Shown here: positions 56,130 through 64,000 of the stretch, piece by piece | Position numbering within the stretch: the first letter of the stretch is position 1 | Layout of the letters: each line of letters opens with the position of its first letter | Notes under the pieces: generated by a model | Seen by the model: only the letters and a program-made list of their open reading frames with translations | What the model was told of the DNA's origin: nothing | Databases searched by the model: none | Origin: Streptomyces mirabilis | GTDB taxonomy: Bacteria > Actinomycetota > Actinomycetes > Streptomycetales > Streptomycetaceae | Assembly (NCBI RefSeq): GCF_039503195.1 | Contig: NZ_JBCJKP010000001.1 | Location: forward strand, 6,696,001 to 6,760,000 | Length of the DNA: 64,000 bases | Reading direction: 5' to 3' | Made by a program: the position numbers and the translations under genes

Positions 56130-56974
56130 GCACCCTCGCCACGGCGGGCCGGCGCCGGGGGAAGTCCAAGCTCGGCTGGAACCTCCTCGGCCTCCTCGTC
56201 TTCGTCACCGCGGGCTTCCCCGTCTACTGGATGCTGAACACGGCGTTCAAGCCGGCGAAGGACGCCATCGACCCGGACCCGAGCCTGTTGCCCACGGGGC
56301 TCACGCTCGACAACTTCCGTCGCGCGCTGGACATCGCGGACTTCTGGGGCCCCGTCGGCCGCAGCCTGATCGTCTCCCTGTCGGTCGTCGTGATCGGCGT
56401 CGTGGTGGGGATGCTGGCCGCGCTGGCCATCTCCCGCTTCGCCTTCCGCGGCCGCAAGATCGTGATCGTCGGCATCCTCGCGGTCCAGATGATCCCGCTG
56501 GTCGCCATGATCATCCCGGTCTTCCTGCTGCTCAACGACCTGAATCAGTACGACAAGCTCACCGGCCTGATCATCACGTACCTGACCTTCATCCTCCCCT
56601 TCACGGTGTGGACGCTGCGCGGCTTCATCGTCAACATCCCGAAGGAGCTGGAGGAGGCGGCCATGGTCGACGGCTGCTCGCGCACCGGAGCCTTCATACG
56701 GGTGGTCTTCCCGCTGCTCGCGCCCGGCATGGTCGCCACGTCCGTGTACGCGTTCATCCAGGCCTGGAACGAGTACATCTACGCCCTGATGCTCATGAGC
56801 CAGGAGCACCAGACCGCCACCGTCTGGCTCGGCAACTTCACCACCAAGCACGGCACCGAGTACGCCCCGATGATGGCCGGCGCCACGATGATGGCCGTGC
56901 CGATCGTCGTGCTCTTCCTCATCGTCCAGCGCAAGATGGCCGCGGGGCTGACCGCGGGCGCCGTGAAGGGATAA
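56126..56974 (+). CDS. dasC: ABC transporter permease DasC
   Basis: 282 residues from ATG 56126 within the dasB stop. Six transmembrane helices and the EAA loop EEAAMVDGCSRTGAFIRVVFPLLAPG identify a MalG-type permease. It forms the membrane channel with DasB. dasD starts nine bases after its stop, indicating one transcript dasB-dasC-dasD. Confidence 0.93.
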   Translation: MSTLATAGRRRGKSKLGWNLLGLLVFVTAGFPVYWMLNTAFKPAKDAIDPDPSLLPTGLTLDNFRRALDIADFWGPVGRSLIVSLSVVVIGVVVGMLAALAISRFAFRGRKIVIVGILAVQMIPLVAMIIPVFLLLNDLNQYDKLTGLIITYLTFILPFTVWTLRGFIVNIPKELEEAAMVDGCSRTGAFIRVVFPLLAPGMVATSVYAFIQAWNEYIYALMLMSQEHQTATVWLGNFTTKHGTEYAPMMAGATMMAVPIVVLFLIVQRKMAAGLTAGAVKG

Positions 56975-56983
56975 CGCCACCCG

Positions 56984-58360
56984 ATGACGACACTCGCCAG
57001 TGGTACGACCGCGTCCTCTTCCGGCCGGAACGGCTTGGCACGCGACGCGCTCACCGTCCTCCAGCCCGGCTTCACCGGAACCACCGCCCCCGACTGGCTG
57101 CTGCGCCGCCTCGGCGAAGGGCTCGCCGCCGTCGGCCTGTTCGGCCGGAACATCGCCTCTCCCGAACAGCTCGCGGCCCTGACCGCCCAGTTGCGCGCGG
57201 AGCGCGACGACGTCCTGGTCGCCATCGACGAGGAGGGCGGCGACGTCACCCGCCTCGAGGTCCGCGCCGGCTCCTCCTACCCCGGCAACCACGCGCTGGG
57301 CGCGGTCGACGACGTGGAGCTGACGCGCGAGGTGGCCTCGGCACTCGGCCACCGCCTCGCGGCCTGCGGGGTGAACCTGAACTGGGCCCCCTCCGCGGAC
57401 GTGAACTCCAATCCCGACAACCCGGTCATCGGCGTACGGTCCTTCGGCGCCGACACCGACCTGGTGGCCCGGCACACCGCCGCCTACGTCACCGGGCTCC
57501 AGTCCGCGGGCGTCGCGGCCTGCACCAAGCACTTCCCCGGCCACGGCGACACGGCGGTCGACTCGCACCACGCGCTGCCGCGCATCGACGCCGACCTCTC
57601 GGTCATCGAGGCCCGCGAACTCGCCCCGTTCCGCGCCGCGATCGCCGCGGGCACACGCGCCGTGATGAGCGCGCACATCCTGGTCCCGGCGCTGGACCCG
57701 GACCGCCCGGCCACCCTCTCCCGCCGCATCCTCACCGGCCTGCTCCGCGAGGAACTCGGCTACGACGGCCTCATCGTGACCGACGGCATGGAGATGCAGG
57801 CCATCGCCGGGACGTACGGCATCGAGCGGGGCAGCGTCCTCGCCATCGCGGCCGGCGCGGACGCGATCTGCGTGGGCGGCGGGCTCGCGGACGACGAGAC
57901 GGTACGGCGCCTGCGCGACGCCCTTGTCACGGCGGTGCGCACCGGTGAACTCCCCGAGGAGCGCCTCGCGGACGCGGCGGAGCGGGTACGGGCGCTGGCC
58001 GGTTGGACGGCGGCGGCCTCCGCGGCTCCGCCCGCCGCCGAGCGGGAGCCGGCCGACGTGGGGCTCGTCGCCGCCCGGCGCGCACTGGCGGTGACACGCG
58101 CGCCGTCGTACGAGCCGGTGGGCGCGGCGCCGTTCGTCGCCGCCTTCACCCCCGTGGCGAACATCGCCGTCGGGGACGAGACCCCCTGGGGCGTGGCCGC
58201 GGAACTGGCCAGGCTGCTGCCCGGCACGGAGACGGGCAGCTTCGCGGGGAGGGGGCGGCGACGGCGGCCCTGGCCGCCGCGGGCAGCCGCCGCGTCGTCG
58301 CCGTCGTCCGCGACGAACACCGCCACCCCTGGATGGCGGCCGCCCTGGACACGCTGTTGA
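56984..58360 (+). CDS. dasD: GH3 beta-N-acetylglucosaminidase DasD, C-terminus frameshifted
   Basis: 458 residues as read. The GH3/NagZ catalytic domain is complete: IDEEGGDVTRL, KHFPGHGDTAVDSHHALP (acid/base His/Asp region near residue 183) and the nucleophile Asp in IVTDGMEMQAIAG (near 265). After ...LPGTETGSFAG the frame turns to Arg/Pro noise. Adding one G to the run 58246-58249 restores ...EGAATAALAAAGSRRVV and a stop at 58492-58494, giving about 503 residues. The protein hydrolyses imported chitobiose or GlcNAc oligomers. Whether the truncated form folds is unknown. Confidence 0.85.
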   Translation: MTTLASGTTASSSGRNGLARDALTVLQPGFTGTTAPDWLLRRLGEGLAAVGLFGRNIASPEQLAALTAQLRAERDDVLVAIDEEGGDVTRLEVRAGSSYPGNHALGAVDDVELTREVASALGHRLAACGVNLNWAPSADVNSNPDNPVIGVRSFGADTDLVARHTAAYVTGLQSAGVAACTKHFPGHGDTAVDSHHALPRIDADLSVIEARELAPFRAAIAAGTRAVMSAHILVPALDPDRPATLSRRILTGLLREELGYDGLIVTDGMEMQAIAGTYGIERGSVLAIAAGADAICVGGGLADDETVRRLRDALVTAVRTGELPEERLADAAERVRALAGWTAAASAAPPAAEREPADVGLVAARRALAVTRAPSYEPVGAAPFVAAFTPVANIAVGDETPWGVAAELARLLPGTETGSFAGRGRRRRPWPPRAAAASSPSSATNTATPGWRPPWTRC

Positions 58361-58494
58361 GGGAACGCCCCGACACGATCGTGGTCGAGATGGGCGTCCC
58401 CCAGGCCCCGCCCCGGGGCGCCCTCCACATCGCCACGCACGGCGCGGCGAGGGTGTGCGGCCGGGCGGCGGCGGAGGTCATCGCGGGGGAGTGA
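58250..58494 (+). pseudogene. out-of-frame 3' remainder of dasD
   Basis: In the +1 frame this segment encodes AATAALAAAGSRRVVAVVRDEHRHPWMAAALDTLLRERPDTIVVEMGVPQ..., a normal Rossmann-like C-terminal end for DasD, up to TGA 58492-58494. It is separated from the upstream part by an apparent one-base loss in the G-run at 58246-58249. Confidence 0.75.
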
Positions 58495-58523
58495 CGGCCC
58501 GCGAGGAGGAGCACGCAGGACAA

Positions 58524-58570
58524 GAAGAAGGAAGGTGCCGGACCCCAGGGGCCCGGCACCTTCCTTCTTC
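58524..58570. terminator. bidirectional terminator between dasD and nagB
   Basis: A perfect 18-bp inverted repeat (58524-58541 with 58553-58570) with an 11-base loop and flanking A-rich/T-rich tracts lies between converging dasD and nagB. Confidence 0.8.
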
Positions 58571-58603
58571 TTCCCTTGCGTGTTCTTCTTCGCCCCCTCG
58601 GGG

Positions 58604-59389
58604 TCAGATCCCCTGCCAGTCCGGCTTGTTCGCGAACGTGTGGCGGAAGTAGTCCGCCAGCTTCAGCTTGGACGCGGCGGCCTCGTCCACGACGACCGTC
58701 GCGTGCGGGTGGAGCTGGAGCGCCGAGGCGGGGCACACCGCGGCCACCGGCCCCTCCACGGTCGCCGCGACCGCGTCCGCCTTGCCCTCACCCGTGGCCA
58801 GCAGGACGAGATGCCGCGCCTCCAGGATCGTGCCGATGCCCTGGGTGATGACGTGGTGCGGCACCTGCTCGATGTCGCCCTCGAAGAACCGCGCGTTGTC
58901 GACCCTGGTCTGCTCGGTCAGCGTCTTGATCCGGGTCCGCGAGGCGAGCGAGGAGCAGGGCTCGTTGAACCCGATGTGCCCGTCGGTGCCGATCCCGAGC
59001 AGCTGGAGGTCGACGCCACCGGCCGTGGCCAGCGCCCTGTCGTACGCCTGGCACGCGGCCTGCACGTCCTCGGCGGTGCCGTCCGGGCCCAGGAACGCGT
59101 CCATGCCCAGCCCCAGCGGTTCGAGCACCTCGCGTCGCAGCACCGAACGGTACGACTCGGGGTGCTCGGCCGGCAGTCCCACGTACTCGTCGAGCTGGGC
59201 GACCCGCGCCCGCGAGGCGTCCACGGCACCGGAGCCGACCTTCGCCGCCAGCGCCTGGTAGATGGGCAGCGGCGTCGAGCCGGTGGCCACGCCGAGCAGA
59301 GCGTCGGGCTTGCGCCGGAGCAGCTCCGCCATGGCCTCGGCGATCAGCTCGCCGCCCGCCTTGGCGTCGGGAACGATGACAACTTCCAC
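58604..59389 (-). CDS. nagB: glucosamine-6-phosphate deaminase NagB
   Basis: 261 residues from GTG 59389 (MEVVIVPDAKAGGEL), matching the expected family start and length. Motifs: GVATGSTPLPIYQAL (phosphate binding), QLDEYVGLP (catalytic Asp) and GIGTDGHIGFNEP. It converts glucosamine-6-P to fructose-6-P and ammonia, the last step linking chitin breakdown to glycolysis. The dre upstream places it under DasR. Confidence 0.95.
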   Translation of the reverse strand: MEVVIVPDAKAGGELIAEAMAELLRRKPDALLGVATGSTPLPIYQALAAKVGSGAVDASRARVAQLDEYVGLPAEHPESYRSVLRREVLEPLGLGMDAFLGPDGTAEDVQAACQAYDRALATAGGVDLQLLGIGTDGHIGFNEPCSSLASRTRIKTLTEQTRVDNARFFEGDIEQVPHHVITQGIGTILEARHLVLLATGEGKADAVAATVEGPVAAVCPASALQLHPHATVVVDEAAASKLKLADYFRHTFANKPDWQGI

Positions 59390-59441
59390 GCTGGGCCTGC
59401 CGATCTGGAGAGTGACTCGCCGGGAACCGTGAGGGAACACA

Positions 59442-59457
59442 TGTGGTGTAGACCAAT
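59442..59457. promoter_or_regulatory. dre operator in the nagB / SIS-gene divergent region
   Basis: TGTGGTGTAGACCAAT matches dre, centred about 60 bp upstream of the nagB start. The 327-bp gap is shared with the divergent SIS-domain gene, so DasR may control both, though the site is much closer to nagB. Confidence 0.75.
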
Positions 59458-59716
59458 CTAGCAAAGGAGTCCCCTCCGCGGCCCGTCACGGTTTCACGAC
59501 GCGTCCAGGCCCGCCGCCCGGACGCCCGCTCGACACCCCCATGGGTAACGGCACACCCGACAAAGCCCTGCCCACACAGGCGATGAGATGCTGATACCGA
59601 TCCTCGAGATCGCACCGCACGCACTACCCGGTACCGCCCGTACCACCCCGCACCGCCCGTACCACCCCGTATCGGCCACGGTCGACGCGTACGACCGGAC
59701 GTCCCCAGGAGGCCCC

Positions 59717-60793
59717 ATGTCCGCCCCTACCCCGGACCCCCGGACCGGCGACGACCGCCCGGGTCGGATCATGGCCCGCGAGATGGCCGAGCAGCCCGAC
59801 GTGCTGCGCCGGATCCTGGAGGCGGGCGCACCGCGGATCCAGGAAGTGGCCCGGCAGATCGCGGCCCGCGAGCCCCGCTTCGTACTGCTCACCGCCCGCG
59901 GCACCTCCGACAACGCCGCCCTGTACGCGAAGTACCTGCTGGAGATCCAGCTGGGCCTGCCGTGCGGGCTCACCTCGATGTCGACGACCACGGCGTACGG
60001 CGCGCGGCCCGATCTCACCGACGTCCTGGTCGTCACCGTCAGCCAGTCCGGCGGCTCCCCGGACCTGGTCGCCTCGACCCGGGCCGCCCGTGAGGCCGGC
60101 GCCATCACGCTCGCGGTCACCAACAACCCGGACTCACCGCTGGCGGCCGTCTCCGAGTACCACCTCGACATCATGGCCGGACCCGAGAAGGCCCTGCCCG
60201 CCACCAAGACCTACACGGCCTCCCTCCTCACCCTCTATCTCTTCGTCGAAGGACTGCGCGGCGGCGACGGCGCCGCGGCCAAGGCGCTGCCCGACCTCGC
60301 CGCGCACCTCCTCACCCGCCAGGACGAGATCCGCACGCTCGCCTCCCGCTACCGCTTCGCCGAGCGCATGGTGATCACCTCGCGCGGCTACGGCTACCCC
60401 ACGGCCAAGGAAGCCGCTCTGAAGCTGATGGAGACCAGCTACATCCCGGCCCTCTCGTACTCCGGCGCCGATCTGCTGCACGGCCCCCTCGCCATGGTCG
60501 ACAACATCTCCCCGGTCATCGCGGTCGTCACCGACGGCAAGGGCGGCGAGGCGCTCCAGCCCGTGCTCGACCGGCTGCGCGGGCGCGGCGCCGACCTGGT
60601 CGTCATCGGCCCCCGGGCCCAGGTGGAGCAGGCCTCGGGCGGGTTCGTCCTGCCCACCGAGGGGGTGGCCGAGGAGCTTCAGCCGATCCTTGAGATCCTC
60701 CCGCTCCAGCTCCTGGCCTACGAGGTCACCATCGCCCGCGGCCAGGACCCGGACGCGCCGCGCGCCCTGGCGAAGGTGACCGAGACCCGCTGA
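59717..60793 (+). CDS. double SIS-domain (GlmS-isomerase/AgaS-like) aminosugar protein
   Basis: 358 residues from ATG 59717, behind CAGGAGG. Two SIS modules: the first with TARGTSDNAALYAKYLLE and TVSQSGGSPDLVASTRAA, the second with TSRGYGYPTAKEAALKLMETS. This is the isomerase half of GlmS without the glutaminase domain, as in sugar-phosphate isomerases or deaminases and regulators. The GlcNAc neighbourhood suggests a glucosamine-6-P or related ligand. It ends before an 8-bp hairpin at 60856-60874. Confidence 0.85.
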   Translation: MSAPTPDPRTGDDRPGRIMAREMAEQPDVLRRILEAGAPRIQEVARQIAAREPRFVLLTARGTSDNAALYAKYLLEIQLGLPCGLTSMSTTTAYGARPDLTDVLVVTVSQSGGSPDLVASTRAAREAGAITLAVTNNPDSPLAAVSEYHLDIMAGPEKALPATKTYTASLLTLYLFVEGLRGGDGAAAKALPDLAAHLLTRQDEIRTLASRYRFAERMVITSRGYGYPTAKEAALKLMETSYIPALSYSGADLLHGPLAMVDNISPVIAVVTDGKGGEALQPVLDRLRGRGADLVVIGPRAQVEQASGGFVLPTEGVAEELQPILEILPLQLLAYEVTIARGQDPDAPRALAKVTETR

Positions 60794-60855
60794 CCGACGC
60801 GCCCCCGGACGGGTGGACGAGGCCAAGGTGATCCGGCCTTGTTCATGAGCCGATC

Positions 60856-60874
60856 CGGCCCCCACCGGGGGCCG
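60856..60874 (+). terminator. putative terminator after SIS-domain gene
   Basis: An 8-bp perfect stem (60856-60863 with 60867-60874) with a three-base loop. The rest of the 457-bp gap contains an A-rich stretch (60905-60935), a dre site and a GC-rich leader, with no convincing gene. Confidence 0.45.
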
Positions 60875-60958
60875 AACCGGGCTAGTCTGCGTGGTGGATG
60901 CTGTTGGAAGTTCGAAAAAGAGACAACAACTAACATCCGCCGGCGCATGGACGCGGCA

Positions 60959-60974
60959 CGTGGTCTAGTCCACA
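60959..60974. promoter_or_regulatory. near-perfect dre operator upstream of the sensor kinase
   Basis: CGTGGTCTAGTCCACA contains the palindromic TGGTCTAGTCCA core. It lies just after an A-rich promoter-like stretch and 277 bp before the sensor-kinase start, on the leader side of that gene. Confidence 0.7.
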
Positions 60975-61250
60975 ATGTGCAGGTAAAGCCTTCGATCGAC
61001 GAAGCGTCGCTTACGGCGAGGCGTTGATCCACACAAGCATCCGTCTTCCCCGCACAGGAAGGCGGACCGAGGAACCGGCGCTCTCTGCCCTGACTGCTCC
61101 GGGTCCTCTCCTTCGGCCGACCGGGACCGCACACCCCGCGGCCGTTGCTGCTCCGGGCTGCGGTGCCGGGAGGGTTGAGGGTCCCTCCCAGGCGCCGCGG
61201 CCCGCGGGTGTTTTCGGAGCCGGGCCAAAGCCCCAGGTACGCTCGCAGAT

Positions 61251-62726
61251 GTGCCCTCCATGAACGACCTCGTCCGCCAGCACACCGCTCTCGGTGACTC
61301 CGATCTCGAGTGGTTGCATCTGCTGGTCTCGGAGTGGCAGTTGCTCTCCGACCTCTCCTTCGCCGACCTCGTGCTGTGGGTTCCCACCCGCGACGGCACC
61401 CGCTATGTCTCCGTCGCGCAGATGCGGCCCAACACCGGCCCGACCTCGTACCAGGACGACATGGTCGGCCACCTCGTCCCACGCGGCCGTCGTCCGCTGC
61501 TGGACGCCGCGCTGGACGAGGGCCGGATCGTGCGCGAGGGCGATCCCGAGTGGCGCGAGGAGGTGCCGGTACGGGTCGAGTCCATTCCGGTACGGCGGGA
61601 GGGGCGCGTCCTCGGTGTCATCGCGCGCAACACCAATCTCCTCACTGTGCGCACCCCGAGCCGGCTGGAGCTCACGTACCTCCAGAGCGCGTCCGACCTC
61701 GCCCAGATGATCGCCGCCGGCTCCTTCCCGTTCTCCGGCCAGCAGGTCGACATGGACGCCTCCCCGCGGGTCGGCGACGGACTGATCCGCCTGGACGCCG
61801 AGGGCATCGTCCAGTACGCGTCCCCGAACGCGCTGTCCGCGTACCACCGCCTCGGCCTCGCCTCCGACCTGGTGGGCCACCACCTCGGTGTGACCACCGC
61901 CGAACTCGCCCCGTCCCGCGGTCCGGTGGACGAGGCCCTGTCCAAGGTCGCCAGCGGCTGGGCACCCCGCGAGTTCGAGATCGAGAGCGCCGACGGGGTG
62001 ATCCAGCTGCGTGCGATCCCGCTCAAGCCCAAGGGCACCCGGGTCGGTTCGCTCGTCCTGCTGCGTGATGTGACCGAACTGCGCCGCCGCGAACGCGAGT
62101 TGATCACGAAGGACGCGACCATCCGGGAGATCCACCACCGGGTCAAGAACAACCTCCAGACGGTGGCGGCGCTGCTGCGGCTCCAGGCCCGGCGCATCGA
62201 GTCGGAGCGCGGCCGTGAGGCCCTGGAGGAGGCCGTCCGGCGGGTCGGCTCGATCGCCATCGTGCATGAGACGCTGTCTCAGAACCTGGACGAGCGGGTG
62301 GAGTTCGACGAGATCGCCGACCGGGTGCTCGCCATGGTCGCCGAGATCTCACCCGGCAAGGTCACCGGCCGCCGTACCGGCCGCTTCGGCATACTCGACG
62401 CCGAGGTCGCCACCCCGCTCTCCATGGTGCTCACCGAGATCCTGCAGAACGCGCTGGAGCACGGCTTCCGCGAGGGCGACCGGGGCACGGTCGAGGTCTC
62501 GGCGGTGCGCGGAGGCACCAGCAAGGACGCCCGCCTGCTGGTCACCGTCCAGGACGACGGGGTCGGTCTCCCGGAGGGTTTCGACCCGCACCGCTCGGGC
62601 AACCTCGGGCTGCAAATCGTACGGACGCTGGTGGAAGGCGAGTTGGGGGGCAGCTTCGACATGGTGGCGGCCCCGGAGCGCGGCACGCAGGTCATCCTGG
62701 ACATTCCGGTGCGGGCGCACAAGTAG
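61251..62726 (+). CDS. cytoplasmic HisKA_2-type sensor histidine kinase (PdtaS-like)
   Basis: 491 residues from GTG 61251 (ATG 61260 alternative). The N-terminal ~150 residues are a GAF-like H_kinase_N domain and the middle a PAS domain (LIRLDAEGIVQYASPNALSAYHRLG). The dimerisation/phosphoacceptor box is REIHHRVKNNLQTVAALLRLQARR (His295/296), followed by an HATPase (LTEILQNALEHGF; DDGVGLPEGF; GNLGLQIVRTLVEGELGG). There are no transmembrane helices, so it senses a cytoplasmic signal. Its partner in mycobacteria is the RNA-binding ANTAR regulator PdtaR; none is adjacent here. Confidence 0.9.
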   Translation: MPSMNDLVRQHTALGDSDLEWLHLLVSEWQLLSDLSFADLVLWVPTRDGTRYVSVAQMRPNTGPTSYQDDMVGHLVPRGRRPLLDAALDEGRIVREGDPEWREEVPVRVESIPVRREGRVLGVIARNTNLLTVRTPSRLELTYLQSASDLAQMIAAGSFPFSGQQVDMDASPRVGDGLIRLDAEGIVQYASPNALSAYHRLGLASDLVGHHLGVTTAELAPSRGPVDEALSKVASGWAPREFEIESADGVIQLRAIPLKPKGTRVGSLVLLRDVTELRRRERELITKDATIREIHHRVKNNLQTVAALLRLQARRIESERGREALEEAVRRVGSIAIVHETLSQNLDERVEFDEIADRVLAMVAEISPGKVTGRRTGRFGILDAEVATPLSMVLTEILQNALEHGFREGDRGTVEVSAVRGGTSKDARLLVTVQDDGVGLPEGFDPHRSGNLGLQIVRTLVEGELGGSFDMVAAPERGTQVILDIPVRAHK

Positions 62727-62935
62727 GAGTACACGTAGGGGCGCGAGCAGAAGTACCAGCAGAAGTATCTGACGCACCCACACCTCGCGCATGACAGTGG
62801 CCCCGGACCAGAAGGTCCGGGGCCACTGCTTACGTTGCTATGCGCATCGGGGGTACTGCGCGCTGCGGCTCGGGGGCGGGAGATGCGTACTCGCTGTACG
62901 CGCCGCCGGGCTCAGGCTCGTTACGGGGTGGGGTG

Positions 62936-63193
62936 TCAGGCGGTGGCCTGACGGGCCCGGTTGCGGGCGGCACGGCGCTTCATCGCGCGGCGCTCGTCCT
63001 CGCTGAGGCCACCCCAGACGCCGGAGTCCTGGCCGGACTCGAGCGCCCACTGCAGGCACTGCTCCATGACGGGGCAGCGGCGGCAGACGGCCTTGGCTTC
63101 CTCGATCTGCAGCAGCGCAGGACCGGTGTTGCCGATGGGGAAGAAGAGCTCGGGGTCTTCCTCGCGGCAAACGGCGTTGTGACGCCAGTCCAT
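62936..63193 (-). CDS. wblE: WhiB-family iron-sulfur regulator WblE (WhiB1 type)
   Basis: 85 residues behind GGAGAGG. The four Wbl cysteines are Cys9, Cys37, Cys40 and Cys46, with the GVWGGLS turn and basic C-terminus RRAMKRRAARNRARQ. The short form, MDWRHNAVCREEDPELFFP start and position near the sensor kinase identify WblE, the ortholog of essential mycobacterial WhiB1. It binds the principal sigma factor and regulates transcription, with NO-sensitive clusters in relatives. The 319-bp upstream gap (63194-63512) is unusually A/T-rich, with a T7 run at 63415-63421, and should hold its promoters. Confidence 0.95.
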   Translation of the reverse strand: MDWRHNAVCREEDPELFFPIGNTGPALLQIEEAKAVCRRCPVMEQCLQWALESGQDSGVWGGLSEDERRAMKRRAARNRARQATA

Positions 63194-63512
63194 GGCTGCT
63201 ACCTCTCCTTGGTATTACATGCACGTTGCTTGTGAATGTGAACGCTTTCACGAATCCCTCAACAAGTGAAGGGCCGACTGCCAGGATTCCCTGACGTGGT
63301 CCTGTGATTTGAGGAGGGGTTCTGGCTCTCTGTGGGGCCGATGTTGCGGGCCGTCCCGATCGCCACGTAGAGACTCGCAAACCTCAGCGGCGGATACAAC
63401 CCCTTCTGGAAAGTTTTTTTTGATTCCTCGGTGTCGACTAGGTCACAGCCGTACTTCCATGGGGTGGACCCTGGTCTAAACGTTCGAGTGAAAGGACTTT
63501 GGGCCCTTCCGC

Positions 63513-64000
63513 TCACACAATCACACGCAGTGCACGGCGTACGCCTGTGAACGTCACGCTAGTGCGCAGTCCCAGGTGGTCGCCGTCCATCTGGAGGGGG
63601 AGCGGCGCCTTCGAATGCAAGGTGAAGTCGGTCAGGTCGTGCAGGGACAGGGCGTGCCTGCCGTGGGGTCCGCGCTCGGGGGACGAAGTGAGCAACTGGG
63701 TGGCATACCGGGCGGCCGAGGCCGTCGACATGCGGTTGAGAGCGAGTACGTCGAGCCCGGTATCGAACGAAGCCTTAGGTGACGCGTACACCGGACGATT
63801 GCCGAGAAACGTCCAGGGCGAGGTGTTGCAGATTATGGACATCACGAGATCGGTGACCGGGTCCTGGCCGGGCTGCTCCAGTGTGATCGTTCCGTGTCTG
63901 CGGTGAGGTTCGTCCAAAAACTGACGTGCCACTTGGCGCAAATAGAGGGCGTGGGTGGAACGCTTGCCGCGCTCGCGCTGCTGTTCGACCCGGCCGATCA
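63513..64000 (-). CDS. diacylglycerol kinase family protein, C-terminal part (5' end outside window)
   Basis: The frame is open to the window edge; 162 residues are visible. ICNTSPWTFLGNRPVYASPKASFDTGLDVLAL and LQMDGDHLGLRTSVTFTGVRRALRVIV are typical of the C-terminal lobe of DagK/YegS-type lipid kinases (PLQMDGDHLG). The catalytic GGDGT motif would lie beyond the window. It is transcribed toward wblE across a 319-bp gap. Lipid substrate is inferred. Confidence 0.85.
   Translation of the reverse strand, partial: IGRVEQQRERGKRSTHALYLRQVARQFLDEPHRRHGTITLEQPGQDPVTDLVMSIICNTSPWTFLGNRPVYASPKASFDTGLDVLALNRMSTASAARYATQLLTSSPERGPHGRHALSLHDLTDFTLHSKAPLPLQMDGDHLGLRTSVTFTGVRRALRVIV

Noticed and set aside
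60947..61027. A 26-codon frame containing the kinase-proximal dre site
   Set aside because: No ribosome-binding site and it coincides with the operator; more likely untranslated leader.
63466..63485. dre-like CTGGTCTAAACGTT between wblE and the diacylglycerol-kinase gene
   Set aside because: Only the left half (TGGTCTA) matches; the right half is missing, so I do not call it an operator.

Overview
The window is a stretch of core chromosome from a Streptomyces species, about 70 percent GC or more by eye. Evidence includes high third-position GC, GTG starts, many ATGA or TAATG start/stop overlaps, two Wbl (WhiB-like) proteins, SigR/RsrA, epi-isozizaene synthase with CYP170, the AdoCbl-riboswitch nrdAB unit and the complete dasR-dasABCD-nagB locus. 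From memory, gene order closely follows the S. coelicolor SCO5188-SCO5242 segment. No prophage, insertion sequence, CRISPR array or large biosynthetic cluster is visible.

Layout. 1-6660: 3' part of a UvrD2-type helicase, then wblC behind a leader holding an upstream ORF and an intrinsic terminator, two small ORFs, an AarF/ABC1 kinase overlapping a ThiF/TOMM-like protein, and a WGSC/HELAH metallopeptidase. 6796-19489: a TerD-AIM24 fusion plus two AIM24 genes, Nudix, DUF2342-type protein, NAD-epimerase, moaE, PDZ/Lon-like protease and a UPF0182 membrane protein. 19633-24559: two identical initiator tRNA genes flanking a Sel1/TPR gene, then a Fur-type repressor divergent from a catalase. 24678-33496: CBS protein, hisN, TetR, SMR exporter, rsgA-aroA, M50 protease, SRAP protein, hydrolase, and sigR-rsrA with the alternative SigR-prime start and a SigR-type promoter. 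33652-41074: two HD-GYP-like membrane proteins, TPR protein, def, and the albaflavenone pair cyc1-CYP170A. 41122-49561: AraC-type regulator, an apparently inserted lipoprotein/S53-protease cassette, then nrdAB with its cobalamin riboswitch, and a GNAT gene. 49360-60793: SSS transporter with DUF3311 partner, then chitin/N-acetylglucosamine genes dasR, dasA, dasB, dasC, dasD, nagB and a SIS-domain gene with dre operators. 61251-64000: sensor kinase, wblE and the 3' part of a diacylglycerol-kinase-like gene.

The genes group into redox and antibiotic stress control (wblC, sigR-rsrA, Fur-catalase, wblE), aminosugar uptake and catabolism under DasR, B12-controlled dNTP synthesis, and housekeeping. 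The most unusual sequence is the roughly 950-bp gap between dasA and dasB. It is filled with about two dozen degenerate 25-33-nt units and hairpins that no gene explains. Two genes, the SSS transporter and dasD, each carry an apparent single-base indel in a G/C run. These may be real mutations or sequencing errors.
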